Source of the DNA: Macrosoma leucophasiata
Lineage: Eukaryota > Arthropoda > Insecta > Lepidoptera > Hedylidae
Length of the DNA: 64,000 nucleotides
NCBI GenBank assembly: GCA_036365455.1
Contig: JAWQUS010000016.1
Coordinates: 14,097,001-14,161,000, forward strand
Reading direction: 5' to 3'
The notes beneath the pieces are model-generated. The model worked only from the letters and a program-made list of their open reading frames with translations. It had not been told where the DNA came from and searched no databases. The translations under genes were made by a program, and so were the position numbers. The stretch's first letter is position 1. Each line of letters starts with the position of its first letter. Positions 1 through 10,782 of the stretch are shown piece by piece.

Positions 1-639
1 GCCGCATCGGTGCTGGAAGGTGCAAGTTTATGTAGAATATGAATAAAATTCGATGGATGGATCGGGCCGCACAAGAGCCGCAACGCTTTTTTTAAAAATA
101 TTTTGTGTATTTATTATTATTTTTAGTAAGTATTCGCTCTAGATAGTTAAAAGAAAATGATGTAAAAGAGGAGTCTAATTACATGAAATATATTTAAAGA
201 AACTGAATTTATTTTCTTTTTAACTAAGTTAATTTAAAATTTTGAAACGAATATGTTTTGTTTTATCTCACTTTTCTTTTTTTCCATGCTAAAAATTAAG
301 CTTTAATCGATAATTCAGATTTAAGGGGACAACGACAACGCTCCCTTTATCTAATAGAAGACTGAACTTTGAATGTACGATACAAAAAAAATAGACATGT
401 GTTAAAAGATGGTCAGGCATGTGTTGGTACTTACCATTTTTTAAGCACAATAGACAGTATAGGCATTCCAAATGATTCCCTATTTTATTATAAGTACCTA
501 TTAAAAAGTCCCAACATTGAAACAACTAGAACCTTGAAAACTTTATTATTCTATACACAACAACAAAGACGAATCTAATATACACTTTGTTTGTTTGGTG
601 AATGGTGCCAATTCATAATAAGTACTACTGAAAAAATAA
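1..639. other. AT-rich non-coding stretch
   Basis: I see no gene, RNA or clear repeat here. The short open frames on both strands have no recognisable motif and AT-driven composition. Confidence 0.5.
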
Positions 640-790
640 AAAAACGGGGACAGCGGGAAATAATTTTTACCAATTTTTTAACGGGGATAAAGTACGGGGA
701 CAACGGGAAGTAATTTAAAATAATTAATTAAAGTACCGTTGTCCCCGTTCACGGGGACACGGCGCACGGGGACAACGGGAATAAACCCAG
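640..790. repeat. GC-rich palindromic repeat, copy 1
   Basis: The motif ACGGGGACAACGGG occurs near 644 (one mismatch), 693 and 766, and its reverse complement lies at 736-748. The 13-bp arms 736-748 and 766-778 are perfectly complementary around a 17-bp centre. Nearly the same 60-bp block recurs at 7811-7874, so this is a dispersed foldback element or its remnant. Confidence 0.7.
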
Positions 791-958
791 AAAAGTTCCT
801 ATTTCCAAAAGGTTTGTAAATAGTATACATCCATCCGGTTTTGTGAAATCTGACGTAAAACATTTACATACAACAAAGAATCTGTCAACAAGCTAATCCC
901 TAACCAAAAATCTGTCCAAGTAAGTATAACACTAATCATGTCGTACATTATAATCAAT

Positions 959-1090
959 ATTCACTTACAGCGTACATGAGCTCGAAGAAAAAAATCTCCG
1001 CTAGAACTCGTTAGTGCCTTATTTATGTAGCTATAAAGTCTAATTCGCGATGGTTTTGGGTCAACTGAAACTTCTTCGATGGTACATACG
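959..1090. repeat. Local duplication, unit 1
   Basis: This block closely matches 1310-1420. Shared stretches include CTCCGCTAGAACTCG, AGCTATAAAGTCTAATTC and AACTTCTTC followed by GGTACATAC. The offset is about 350 bp and a family A fragment lies between the two units. It has no coding potential that I recognise. Confidence 0.75.
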
Positions 1091-1096
1091 GCAGAT

Positions 1097-1180
1097 AGGT
1101 TATGTAATGCGGTGGTGCCTACGCCCTCACGGTTCTGTTTTTTAGGACTATTTATTTCACTGGAACTTTACCACCAGTAA
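1097..1180 (-). repeat. Family A fragment
   Basis: Only the ACTGGTGG-proximal part of family A remains: TGCGGTGGTGCCTACGCCC, then a degraded stretch, then TTTACCACCAGTAA. Confidence 0.7.
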
Positions 1181-1309
1181 ATAATCGTTGCTGCATATAA
1201 AGAAATGAAACTAGTCAAAGAAATGAGACGTTGTCACGTTTCTTCAATTAAAAAAAGTTACCTAGAATTGCACTAAGACATTATGAACTTAAGCAGTTTC
1301 CCATCCAAA

Positions 1310-1420
1310 ATTCACTTACATGTACGCTCGCAGAAATCTCCGCTAGAACTCGGCTCATATAGCTATAAAGTCTAATTCACGATAGTTTTGGGTTACCTAA
1401 AACTTCTTCAGTGGTACATA
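1310..1420. repeat. Local duplication, unit 2
   Basis: Second copy of the 959-1090 block, with several substitutions and small indels. The divergence suggests an old duplication. Confidence 0.75.
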
Positions 1421-1990
1421 CAAACATCCACCAACGTATAGCGCGCTAAAAGCTAAAACAATCGAAGCGTATCTACATATTTAGATTTGAGGCCGAATAC
1501 TGATACAACGATAGCAAAGCCACTAGCTTATCTGAAAACTGTATCAGCTGATTCTATCAGTTGATTGAGTAATACTCAAATACCTGTGACAACTATATTC
1601 CGCAAATGACTGTCGATTGTCTAAAGAATTACAAGTCTTGATTGAAGTTGTACGAAGGTAATTGAGTTTTATTCCATGGTTTGATAAAATATTGGATTTG
1701 ATTTGCCCCAAACAAGCATTTAATAAATTTTTAGCATAACTTTTGGACTGTTTTTTTTACGAATTTCACATCTGTGGTTATTACGAAGAGCTTTTAGCTA
1801 TTAACGCGATATAAAAACATTGTGATCAAGTAATTTTCCAATACTCTTTGATGTCAATGTAAAATTTAACCATTTTCTTATAACATCAGCCAAATATCTT
1901 CCGGCAGTTTGTTTTGCAAAATGGTGCAAAGACACGGCTTATATAATATATGTATTATATTATTCATGTTTTTTAGAGAATATATTGTAT
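1421..1990. other. AT-rich non-coding stretch
   Basis: Nothing recognised: no open frame with motifs, no tRNA-like boxes, no clear repeat. Confidence 0.4.
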
Positions 1991-2234
1991 ACTGGTGGTA
2001 GAGCTTCAGTGACGGAGCTCATGGGCGTAGGCACCACCGCATTACCTAATGTACTTGCCGCTAAATGGTTCAGCACTATCGTGTTCCGGTCAGGTGATAA
2101 TGTACGGCACTGTAATTTCCGGCATAGAGGCATAACACCATAGGCCTCAGGAGTGGTAACGCATCTGAATTTTGACCTTGGTCTTCGTGTGGGTCTATAG
2201 GCTGCTTGTTTGCCACTTCCATTACATAAAAAAA
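1991..2234 (+). repeat. Family A copy, near full length
   Basis: It starts at ACTGGTGGTAGAGC and ends with CATTACATAAAAAAA. It contains the family core (CACCACCGCATTACCTAAT, GTTCCGGTCAGG, TTTCCGGCA). An apparent 66-residue minus-strand frame is just the repeat and should not be taken as a gene. Confidence 0.9.
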
Positions 2235-3970
2235 GGTAAATACAGCGTTACCGGGAAAATAAGATAAATAATTCATTTATAGAATTTACCGAAACTACAA
2301 AAATGATTCTGTTGGTCTTTTTCAGTACAATTAATCAATACGATCTTGGATTTCAGTAGGAAGAAATTAAAAAGATGTTTTATTTTATAATTAAGGCTAG
2401 ATTTAGGTTAAAAATTCCAATACTTAAATATCAAAGATCACTTAGCTCGAATAACACTTAAATTACAAAATTAGAATAGGTACACAAGTTTTTTTTCACT
2501 TAAATTTATTTAGATGCGTAAGTTATCTGTACGCTTGAAATACAAAATCTGTTTGATAATTTTCCTTCTTGTTTTCCCAGGTCCGCCTAGTGCAGTGGCC
2601 TTGACGCCAGAGACCCCAGCCCGAAGGTCTTAAATTTACGTCATATATCTAGGTAAAACTACATTCTAATTTCTCAATAAATACGTGTCATAATTTAAAA
2701 AATGCGAACTTGTACTTAATTAGGTAAAACTGCCAATGCGATGCCATCAAGCCCAAGTGGTTTTGCCTCAGGATAGATATTAAAGATAAATAAATATTTT
2801 CAACAATTGGTTTTATACTATAGGATTTAGAGATAAAAAGTGTATTCGATATTACAAATATTATCGGCTGGAGAGCTCTCCAGTCAGGACATGTGGGTAG
2901 TATTGTGGGCGTGTCTTTCCATAAGCCGACATGTTACTCGTGTTTGTGGACATCTGTAGGTGGGTACTCGAGCGGATGATGAAATAAAGCACAGGTTGGC
3001 AGAAGAAAGTCGTATATTGCCGCCGTAAGATCCGCCCATTCGGTTACTTCCGGCAGGAAAGAACGGGCAAGAAACCCTTCGGACCGGGAAACCACATTTA
3101 TCAGGATACGATATTACTACTATCACTAGTCTTCTGCACATTTGATTCAGAACTACCCGCGTTATATCATTTTAATATCACTGACGTTCACTTTTCTAAC
3201 TGGCAGCATAACTGCCCTATAATAATTCGATTCAACTGTGTGACTGTGACTGATCGACTGTTACTCTATGGCTGACCGTCATGGACTATTTTCTAGCCTT
3301 TATTAACCCGTTATCGGCTAGTAACTATCCCCTCTAAGATAACAAATTTAAGAACCTACGCCGTCAGTGGCGCCACCTAGAATTCTCTATTGAACAATCT
3401 ACCCTAGTCATAATTAGGTTACGTCTCCGATAAACTAGATGGCGCTAGTAGTCACATTTAGGTTCCACTCCGATAAATATACCTAATTAAGAGTGTGCCC
3501 CTAATGACTGGAATGAATTTCAAACGTCGGATTCTTTGAATTTCGTTCGTCCAGTCAACTTTTAAAAGCATATATTGTTTGTGGTACTAAAATAGAACTG
3601 TCCGTGAGACTAAGCGAGCAGTGACACGTAAAAGTAAAACCAAGATATAAACAGTTTATTGACGATATTTGAAATCCACGTTAGATGAAAATCCAGATGT
3701 CCAATATATTTCAGACTTGCGTTGTCGATATTTAATTTTTCACTAATATTATAAAACCGCAGGACCGCCAGACCTTGCACATTTTTGAAGTAACGAATTT
3801 TACAGAACAGACTGAACTTCTATTTGGCCTTTGGGATTGGTCTTGCTGTCCATAAAAGGTATTACAATAATCCCCCAAGCATAACATATTTTTTTGGTGT
3901 ATGGAACACTAAAAAATTGTAATTTATTGTAAAGTGAAAAACGAATAAGAAAATAATTTAGATTTATTTT
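2235..3970. other. Non-coding stretch with two GC-richer patches
   Basis: Mostly AT-rich sequence without a gene. A GC-richer patch at about 2870-3110 contains a minus-strand 85-residue open frame with no recognisable motif. Another patch at about 3340-3480 contains two near-copies of a GATGGCGC/GTGGCGC motif flanked by GGTTACGTCTCCGATAAA-like text. Both may be fragments of unrecognised mobile elements. Confidence 0.35.
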
Positions 3971-4138
3971 TAACTAGCTGTGGATGTCGGTTTAGAAATA
4001 ACTAAGTAGCCTATGTTATTTCTCAAAGTCAGATCTATCTCTGTACTAAATTTCATTAAAATCGGTTCAGTCGTTTGGACGTGAAAAGGTAACAGAGAGA
4101 CAGACAGAGTTACTTTCGCATTTACAATATATGTAGGC
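3971..4138 (+). repeat. Family D repeat (AACTAGCTG...GACAGACAGAG)
   Basis: It begins AACTAGCTGTGGATGTCG, contains TCATTAAAATCGGTTCAGTC and a GAGACAGACAGAG tract, and ends with TTTCGCATTTACAATATA. Relatives lie at 16260-16393 and 13375-13555 in the opposite orientation. The layout is a common dispersed repeat of moth genomes; I assign no class. Confidence 0.65.
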
Positions 4139-4469
4139 AAGTAGGAATTTCCAGAAAATCAATGTGTATGAATCCGAACGCTCGATAAACTGATAAACTA
4201 CAATAGAAAAAACCAATTTTAAGTAAGAAAAGTACAAATTCTGGTTTGACTTTTTTATTAGTTCATCGTTCGTATAACCGTAGAAACGCTCCCATTATTT
4301 ATGTAAAACGATAAATAAATACGAGAGACGATATAATGAATTTGTCATCAACATTCCTTCGGTACCCAGACGGCTGAAGTAAGAATGTCCCTGATAAATC
4401 AATTCTATATTTACCTCCACATTACGTAATCATATTCTTTGTGGCTACATTGTTCGCGATATCAAGTGC

Positions 4470-4734
4470 TTTTTTTATGTTATGGAAGTGGCAAACAAGC
4501 ATGCAGTTCACATTGATGTTAAGTGATGACTGCAGCCTATAGACACTTACATAAAGACTAAGGTCAAAATGCAGATGCCTTACCACTCCTGAGGCCTAAG
4601 GTGTTATGCCTCTGTGCCGGAAATGACAGGGCCGAACACGATAGTGCTGAACACTACCATTTAGCGGCAAGTATATTAGGTAATGCGGTGGTGCCTATGC
4701 CTGCGGTCCACGTCACTGAAGCTCTACCATCAGT
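4470..4734 (-). repeat. Family A copy, near full length
   Basis: It reads TTTTTTTATGTTATGGAAG at the left and CTCTACCATCAGT at the right, with all internal blocks of the family present. Confidence 0.9.
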
Positions 4735-5295
4735 GCTTTAGTGAAAAAGAGGCACAACATACTTTTAGGGACCAAAGGAAGGTATGATAGGCCTAAATAC
4801 GTCGTTTTTTAATTCAGTGAATAAGCAATTTAAAAACCTACGACATTAAAGATAGGTATTTAACTTCATACACAAACCTTTCCCAAGAACCACTCTATCT
4901 ATCTATGAAAATCCGTGCAGTCTATGAGTTTATCGCGGACAGATAGACAGACAGGCGCGGCAGGGGCTTTTTTGTTTTATAATTAGTATAGATAGACAGC
5001 GTAGTTTAAAAAGAGTATATTTTGTGTCAAAAACCAAGTTAAAATTTATTTTTACAAAATACTTTTTAAAATTTAATGGTGCGTAATGATTTTGCTTACT
5101 ATAAATGTGTATAATAGGTTGGGGAAAAAGTCTTTTCGCATTATAGTATGTATGAACTTGTAATAAAATCTCTTTGGCTGTAGTATTTGTATCTGGCTGG
5201 TTTTGGTACCATTGAAAGTTAAAATTTTAAAGAACATCATTCCAAATTCAAATTAGGCAAATGTGTGATTTTCATTTGTTTTTCGTACTGTCAAG

Positions 5296-6318
5296 ATGAG
5301 TGAATCTAATGAATTAATTCGATACATTTTAAAATTTTACTACAAAAAAGGTAAAAATGCAACGCAAGCCGCGAAAAAAATTTGCGATGTTTTTGGACCT
5401 AGTGCAGTGTCTGTGAGAGTAGCACGAATTAGTTTAAGCGTTTTCAATCCGGAAATTTTGATGTCAAAGATGCACCTCGCTCTGGTCGCCCTATTACGGA
5501 TAAAATGGATGCCATTTTTGAAAAAGTGGAGCAAGATCGACATGTCAGTAGTTACGACGTAGCTGAAGAACTGAGAATTGATCACAAAACAGTTTTGGCG
5601 CATTTGAAAAAAGCTGGGTACAAAAAAAAAACTCGATATTTGGGTACCTCACGAGCTCACTGAAAGAAACCTAATGAACCGTGTACTCATTTGTGATTCT
5701 TTATTACGACGTAATGAAACCGAATAATTTTTGAAGAAGCTGATAACTGGTGATGAAAAGTGGATCACGTACGACAAGAACGTGCGAAAAAGGTCGTGGT
5801 CAAAGGCCGGTCAGGCTTCACAGACTGTGGCGAAACCCGGGTTAACTCGCAATAAGGTGATGTTGTGTGTGTGGTGGGATTGGAAGGGCATTATTCATTA
5901 TGAGCTATTACCACCAGGCAGGACTATCGATTCTGAACTCTACTGTGAACAACTGATGAGATTAAAGCAAAAAGTTGAGATAAAGCGGCCGGAATTGATC
6001 AACAGAAGGGGTGTGGTGTTTCATCATGATAACGCTGGACCTCACACATCTATAGCCACTCAGCAAAAATTAAGAGAGTTTGGCTGGGAGGTGTTAATGC
6101 ATCCGCCGTATAGTCCTGACCTTGCACCTTCAGATTTCCACCTGTTTCGGTCTCTTCAGAATTCTTTATGCAATGTTAGGTTAACATCACGAGAGGACTG
6201 CCAAATCCACTTGTCTCGGTATTTTGATGAGAAGTCCCAAAATGTTTATAGCAATGGGATCATGCCCCTACCTACAAGATGACAAAAGGTTATCGAACAA
6301 AATGGTACATACATACTT
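5296..6318 (+). pseudogene. mariner transposase, frameshifted and interrupted
   Basis: The reading begins MSESNELIRY at the ATG at 5296, followed by the helix-turn-helix part. The frame is lost near 5440-5460 and continues in another frame (APRSGRPITDK to about 5620). It slips again at an A9 run (about 5622-5630) and meets a TAA at 5727-5729. The long open part from 5731 carries the catalytic core: TGDEKW (first D), HHDNAGPH (second D) and SPDLAPSDFHLF (third D), spaced as in the mariner DD34D catalytic domain. A TGA replaces the expected Trp codon at about 6280, just before QKVIEQNG. At least two frameshifts and two stops make it inactive. Identity as mariner is clear; the subfamily is not assigned. 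Confidence 0.9.
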
Positions 6319-6349
6319 TAGTTAAATTTAAATAAACTATATTAAAAAT

Positions 6350-6529
6350 TGAAATAAAACTATTTTTACGGATTTATCTCGCGTATATTAAACAAAAATG
6401 ATTTTTAAAAAAGCGACCGAAACGTCGGGTTGATTTTAAAAATCATTTTAGTTTAATATACGCGAGATAAATCCGTAAAAATAGTTTTATTTCAATGAGT
6501 GTAGCTCGCGAAAACCTAAGAACATATCA
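6350..6529 (+). mobile_element. Foldback element FB, copy 1, inserted in mariner
   Basis: Two arms of about 55-60 bp are inverted copies: CGGATTTATCTCGCGTATAT at left and its complement at right, around a short GACCGAAACGTCGGG centre. An extra right-end tail reads GTGTAGCTCGCGAAAACC to CATATCA. The element is bounded on both sides by the 12-bp sequence TATATTAAAAAT (6338-6349 and 6530-6541), consistent with a target-site duplication. Other copies are at 9925-10282, 57161-57395 and 58298-58477. Confidence 0.85.
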
Positions 6530-6786
6530 TATATTAAAAATGTTTTGAATTATCTTAAAAAATGCGGAGAAACTTTTTCTCCAATATATTTGAATATTTT
6601 ATTCAAATCTCGTAAGCTTTTGAACAATTACGTCTTTAACAAACACGAGGATAACATGAAATAATCTTCGTTTTGTCAACTTTTCCTTTGCAACGCTACG
6701 TTCCACATCGTATAGGGCTATGCAGTGTATACGACATTCATAAAAATATTGTAAATTACACAGACCAGACTTGCTTCCGTATCTAA

Positions 6787-6914
6787 ATATATATAAAATT
6801 CAATTCCTGTTCGTTAGTCTCGCTAAAACTCGAGAACGGCTGTACCGATTTGGCTAATATTGATTTAGAATGATTTTCGGAAGTCCAGAGAAGATTTGAA
6901 ACGTAAGAAAATAT
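6787..6914 (-). repeat. Family L repeat, part 1 (split by hAT)
   Basis: It contains GTTAGTCTCGCTAAAACTCG and AACGGCTGTACCGATTTGGC, the A/T-rich end of family L. The same repeat resumes at 9264 after the hAT element and ends in GCCGGGTCAGCTAGT. Confidence 0.8.
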
Positions 6915-7259
6915 TAGGGTTGTTGAGGATTCCTCTTCCTCTTCCTCATAATGAGGAAGTTCCGCAATATTTTGGGTTCCCCATCCGTTACCGCATCCTC
7001 ATAAATAAAAATAAAAAAATCCTCTTCCGCTACCGCTTCCTCAAAATTTAAGAGGAATGTATGAGGAATTAAGGAGGAGTATCCATGGCAACGCACACAC
7101 ACGCCGCAGCGCGATGCCGGGCCGAACAAGCGAGCGAGATCTCCCCTCCCGCCACCGGCGCTGTTCCTTGCTTGTTTGTTTTAATTTTATTGACACACAT
7201 TACATAAAATACTATCTTTATACGCGTACGCCTAAATATTCGGGGATTTACGGAACTGT

Positions 7260-7410
7260 ATCTATGGCAATACCTGTCTTCTCTTCCATCAAATGTCCCA
7301 GCGAACGACTTTTTAGCAATGCTGGATTGGTAGGTATATTAATATGATGAGCTAAAAACCGGTTGTCAGGGGAAGCAGCTTCCAAATTAAATTTAAAAAA
7401 AATTACCTCC
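7260..7410 (+). pseudogene. hAT transposase C-terminal (dimerisation) fragment
   Basis: The frame reads IPVFSSIKCPSERLFSNAG, the typical PxSERLFSxAG segment of the hAT dimerisation domain. It is followed after a break by KNRLSGEAASKL, which matches the RxRLxxExxxxL continuation. The break is a roughly 10-bp extra segment (GGTATATTAA) that introduces two TGA stops; the copy at 46480 lacks this segment. The rest of the transposase, including the catalytic region, is missing. Confidence 0.82.
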
Positions 7411-7437
7411 CTGTAATTAATGTTGACTAATAGTATT

Positions 7438-7716
7438 CATAGAGCAACACGGACCACCGGCCGCGGCGGACTGGAGGGGAGTAGCCATAGCGTTTATTAC
7501 CGATGGAAAACAGTCTGCCATTTTTCGCACGCATTTGCGACACACACGCACACTACAAAAATCGTCTACTACTAAGAAACTCACACCTTGACTTTGAAAA
7601 TACAGAAACAATTTCACGCACACATAAACATCTAGGCGACAGGTAGGAGTACACACACACCGGTGGGGAGTAGCCATATGCAGGCCTAGGCTTATTCCCC
7701 CCGGTGTTGCTCTATG
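7438..7716. mobile_element. hAT-type MITE, copy 1
   Basis: It starts CATAGAGCAACACGG and ends CCGGTGTTGCTCTATG, giving inverted ends. It is flanked by the 8-bp duplication ATAGTATT (7430-7437 and 7717-7724). The interior includes GGAGTAGCCATAGCGTTTAT and CATCTAGGCGACAGG, shared with the copies at 10936 and 14620. No transposase is encoded, so it would need a hAT enzyme in trans. Confidence 0.9.
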
Positions 7717-7810
7717 ATAGTATTCGACTTAAGTACCTAATTAACAAAGAAATAAAGACTGAATTCTTATTTTCATTTCAATTTCTAAATTAAATTGTAT
7801 CATTCACTCA

Positions 7811-7874
7811 ATTATTAAAGTACCGTTGTCCCCGTTCACGGGCACACGGCGCACGGGGACAACGGGAATAAACC
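7811..7874. repeat. GC-rich palindromic repeat, copy 2
   Basis: Nearly identical to 729-790, with 13-bp complementary arms at 7823-7835 and 7853-7865. It sits inside the hAT element. Confidence 0.8.
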
Positions 7875-8187
7875 ATTTTTATTGTGTACGTATGTTGTGT
7901 AGATATGTTACTGAACTCGTCCTTAACTGCTGGAACGATTTTGATGATTCATTATTGTGTGTGTTTTGAGAATGGTTTAGATACATAGTTTAGTCCACTG
8001 GAAAATGCCCTTTTAACTATTATTTTTTTGTATGTATGTACTTAGTTATGTACATAGAGACAGGACAGCGGCTTTTCATCTTTCTGAAGCGCGCAAGGCC
8101 TCGCGGCTGGTGTAGAACGCAAGCGATCTACTCGATTAAGCGATACGGGTGCAGTCGGGTATGTGACGGGTGACCACTATTGGCAAA

Positions 8188-8455
8188 TTAAAATGCGCGT
8201 TTCCGTGCTTCGGAGAGCAAGTTAAGCCGACGATCCCGGTTGCTGTAGATAAATAGCAGTCGTTAAACCTTGTCGCAGGCCATATGTATGGCCGGTTTGA
8301 AAACATCCGACAGCGGGTTGGCCACTAACCCTTATCTCCACCAACCCGCATTGGAGCAGCGTGGTGGAGTAAGCTCCAGGCCTCCCCTCAAGAAGGGGAG
8401 AGACTCGTGCCCAGAAGTGGGACGTTTCAACGGTCGCCATTATTATGTCTCTCGT
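8188..8455 (+). mobile_element. RTE-type LINE 3' end fragment
   Basis: It contains TGCTTCGGAGAGCAAGTTAA, TTGGAGCAGCGTGGTGGAGT and GCCCAGAAGTGGGACG, phrases I recognise from the 3' ends of lepidopteran RTE-like LINEs. It is truncated at the 5' side with no coding left. The attribution rests on recalled family text and should be confirmed by alignment. Confidence 0.65.
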
Positions 8456-8802
8456 CACCACGGGATCCAATTTGAACCCCGGACCTTTGTCAGACTTGCG
8501 CGGGAGAATTTTGATCTAATTTGTAATGGGTTATATTCGGCGGGACCTCTCTCTGGCTGCACCAATAGTTAATATAGACACAGACAGACCCCGCAGAATA
8601 TAATGGGACTATTGTAATGATAAGTGATTCGCCAAACTTTAGGCTATATGGGTGAACTCGGGGGACTAGCTGGCTGGGCCTATGGAGTGAGATCCGGCAC
8701 CTGCCTATATTCAACATCTCACATTATCGAATCCTACTTAAGGCAGGTGGTGACTCGCCTCTCCTTGGTGGGCCCCCCCATTATTGTTATTATTATATCT
8801 TT

Positions 8803-9115
8803 AACTGTCTCAGTAGCGTAGTGGTAGCAGGCCACTACTACTACGCTGGGGGTCCTGGGTTCGATTGCCGGGTCGGGGACTATCAGAGATAACGGTTAAA
8901 AATCCTTTATCTCTGTTTCTATTAGAGTTTTTCTATTCTGGAAGTTTCCCAGTAGGTACCTCGGAGTTTGGCAATGTGCCCGGAGATGGCAACAGGTTTA
9001 CCACCTGTTACATGGGCCAAAACGTAACCGGCGAGTCGTGGGTGTTTGTATGTATGCTTGAATGCATGCATTTACCTCTGCCTACCCCTTCGGGGATTAC
9101 AGGCGGGAAGTAATG
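8803..9115 (+). mobile_element. tRNA-derived SINE T1, full copy
   Basis: The head is tRNA-like: TAGCGTAGTGGTAGCAGG resembles an A box and GGTTCGATTGCC is a good B box of an RNA polymerase III promoter. The body ends with the tail GCCAAAACGTAACCGG to CCTCTGCCTACCCCTTCGGGG. A near full-length copy in reverse orientation is at 28522-28850. Tail-only copies are at 18384 and 63098, and head-only copies at 32270 and 55815. Confidence 0.85.
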
Positions 9116-9263
9116 TACGTTCTTCCTCTTCCTCTTCCTCATCCGCATCCTCATCTTCATAAAATATCCTCTTCCTCATCCGCATCCTCTAAATTTGCGC
9201 GTCACACTACCTCTTCCTCCTCCTCCTCCTCATAATCACTTCCTCAACAACCCTAGAAAATAT

Positions 9264-9392
9264 GAATATATTGAAGGGAAACAGTAAAAACCACAATTTT
9301 ATTTTCCCATACAAATAGTACATATCTATCTAATCTTTGACACATTATTTCATTCTAAGGCAATACGAAGTTTGCCGGGTCAGCTAGTAATT
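9264..9392 (-). repeat. Family L repeat, part 2 (split by hAT)
   Basis: Continuation of 6787-6914 beyond the hAT element, ending GAAGTTTGCCGGGTCAGCTAGT. This is the reverse complement of the family L start ACTAGCTGACCCGGCAAACT. Confidence 0.8.
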
Positions 9393-9771
9393 TATAATTT
9401 TTCTTATTTTTTATCGTAAAATATAATACATAAAAAAAACTGTCTGTTATTGATTAATAGATTGACATCAACCAAATATCATTATTGAAAAAAAAACCCA
9501 ACCAAAATATGTTCTACCTACTTAACACACGTCTATGAGAATTATGTCGCTCAGCCTTGTGTAATGAACAACGTCAAAACAACTCTCATCTCTTATAAAG
9601 AGATGTGACTGCATGATTAGTTATCAGGAATGCATTACCTAATATTTGAATAAAATACCTACACATTACTTTTTTAATAATAACGATTTTTGTACCCAAA
9701 GGTATCGATATATATTATTTGACGTCGTTAACATTATTTAACGATTCGATGTTTTTAACAGTAGGTACTTA

Positions 9772-9915
9772 CCCCCTTATTCATAAACGTACATTAGATA
9801 CGTTTTAGCTATAGAATGCTTTGTCTTGGAAGTTGCATTATCAAATGTGCAGGATAGAAAAAGATAAAGGAGATATTAGCAACACTTTCGCAAAAATACG
9901 TTTAAGAATAAAGAG
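9772..9915. mobile_element. MITE M5 (TTATTCATAAACG ends)
   Basis: The left end CCCCTTATTCATAAACGTA is mirrored at the right by TACGTTTAAGAATAAAGAG, about 20-bp imperfect inverted ends around a 100-bp interior with no coding. It looks like a short non-autonomous DNA element. Confidence 0.7.
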
Positions 9916-9924
9916 ATTAGCTTG

Positions 9925-10282
9925 TTTTTAGGTTTTCGCGAGCTACACTCATTTTAATAAAACTAGTTTTCGGATTTATTTCGCGTATATTAAACTGAAA
10001 CGATTTTTAAAATCGAACGCGACGTTTCGCAATAGTCTATAACACCTCAAGATACAATTAGTTACTTTGTGTTAATCCTGAACGCTACGCAAGACGTTTG
10101 TGAAGTGGATGGAGGTAGATGCACATAATATTTTTTCAAACTGCTGTCAGACAAATGTCACCTCCGTGAAGTTGAGTTCAGAAGCTGAAAAGGGACCGAA
10201 ACGACGGGTTACATTAAAAAAAAAAAAATCGTTGTTGTTTAATATACCCGAGATAAATCCGAAAACTAGTTTTATTTAAGTT
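9925..10282 (-). mobile_element. Foldback element FB, copy 2
   Basis: It begins with GGTTTTCGCGAGCTACACTC, the reverse complement of the FB tail, then CGGATTTATTTCGCGTATAT. It ends with the inverted arm (ATACCCGAGATAAATCCG). The centre is longer than in copy 1 (about 200 bp) and is partly shared with the copy at 57161. Confidence 0.82.
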
Positions 10283-10678
10283 GGTACTTATTTTAGTCAA
10301 TGATTTTAATCCTTTTTTAATTAATTTTTGAGGACATTAATATGCTATCTAAAACATGAATGGGATCTTAAAGTATTTCATCATTAATATCAAATTTCAA
10401 CACGACATCATTCAAAAGATATAAAAATATCCAAACAACCCTAGCTCATAGGATACTTAACCGATTTAAGTGGGAGGCTCGATGTAGAAGTAAGTCGTGT
10501 GTAAACACTGACGTGGATGGCGTCATGCCGACGACGTCGCCTGGCGTCCTGTCGCCTTGTGGCCATCTACGTTCCAAACGACGCTCACTTAGTTGAATAA
10601 ATAATAAGCAAAGTTTGCTTGTCCTTATTACTTCAGAAAGAGACGTTTATGGGACAATATCAAGCCTACTTGACCCGA
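10283..10678. other. Non-coding stretch
   Basis: Nothing recognised apart from a GC-richer 60-bp patch near 10500-10570 rich in GTCG/GCGTC. Confidence 0.35.
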
Positions 10679-10782
10679 CTTTTTTATGTAATGAACGTGG
10701 TAAACAAGTGATGACTGTAGCCTATAGACATCTACATACAAACCAGAGGTCAAAATGCATAAGCGTCGCCATCCCTGAGACT
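10679..10782 (-). repeat. Family A fragment
   Basis: Only the A-rich-end half is present (TTTTTTATGTAATGAACGTG to ATCCCTGAGAC), with a small deletion after CAAAC. Confidence 0.75.

Larger units (their letters stand above)
5115..6588 (+). mobile_element. mariner-type (Tc1/mariner) element, defective
   Basis: The left terminal repeat (AGGTTGGGGAAAAAGTC from about 5116) is matched in reverse complement at the right (GAAACTTTTTCTCCAATATA, ending about 6588), giving imperfect TIRs of about 28 bp next to TA. The interior carries a broken mariner transposase with the DD34D pattern. A 180-bp foldback element (6350-6529) is inserted between the coding part and the right end; without it the element is about 1.28 kb, the usual mariner size. 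The exact ends are uncertain by 2-3 bp. Confidence 0.92.
6915..9255 (+). mobile_element. hAT-superfamily element with 8-bp target duplication, internally rearranged
   Basis: The ends are exact inverted repeats: TAGGGTTGTTGAGG at 6915 and CCTCAACAACCCTA at 9242-9255. Both sides are flanked by the 8-bp direct repeat GAAAATAT (6907-6914 and 9256-9263), the signature length for hAT insertion. Both subterminal zones are rich in CCTC/GAGG motifs. The inside holds a remnant of the transposase C-terminus (about 7260-7410) and later insertions: a hAT-type MITE (7438-7716), a palindromic block (7811-7874), an RTE-type LINE tail (8188-8455) and SINE T1 (8803-9115). Between about 7880-8190 and 8456-8800 are repeat-like sequences I cannot class. 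A second, truncated copy is at 46116-46740. Confidence 0.9.

Noticed and set aside
8270..8572. 100-codon open frame as a host gene
   Set aside because: It overlaps the RTE-type LINE 3' end, with no protein motif.
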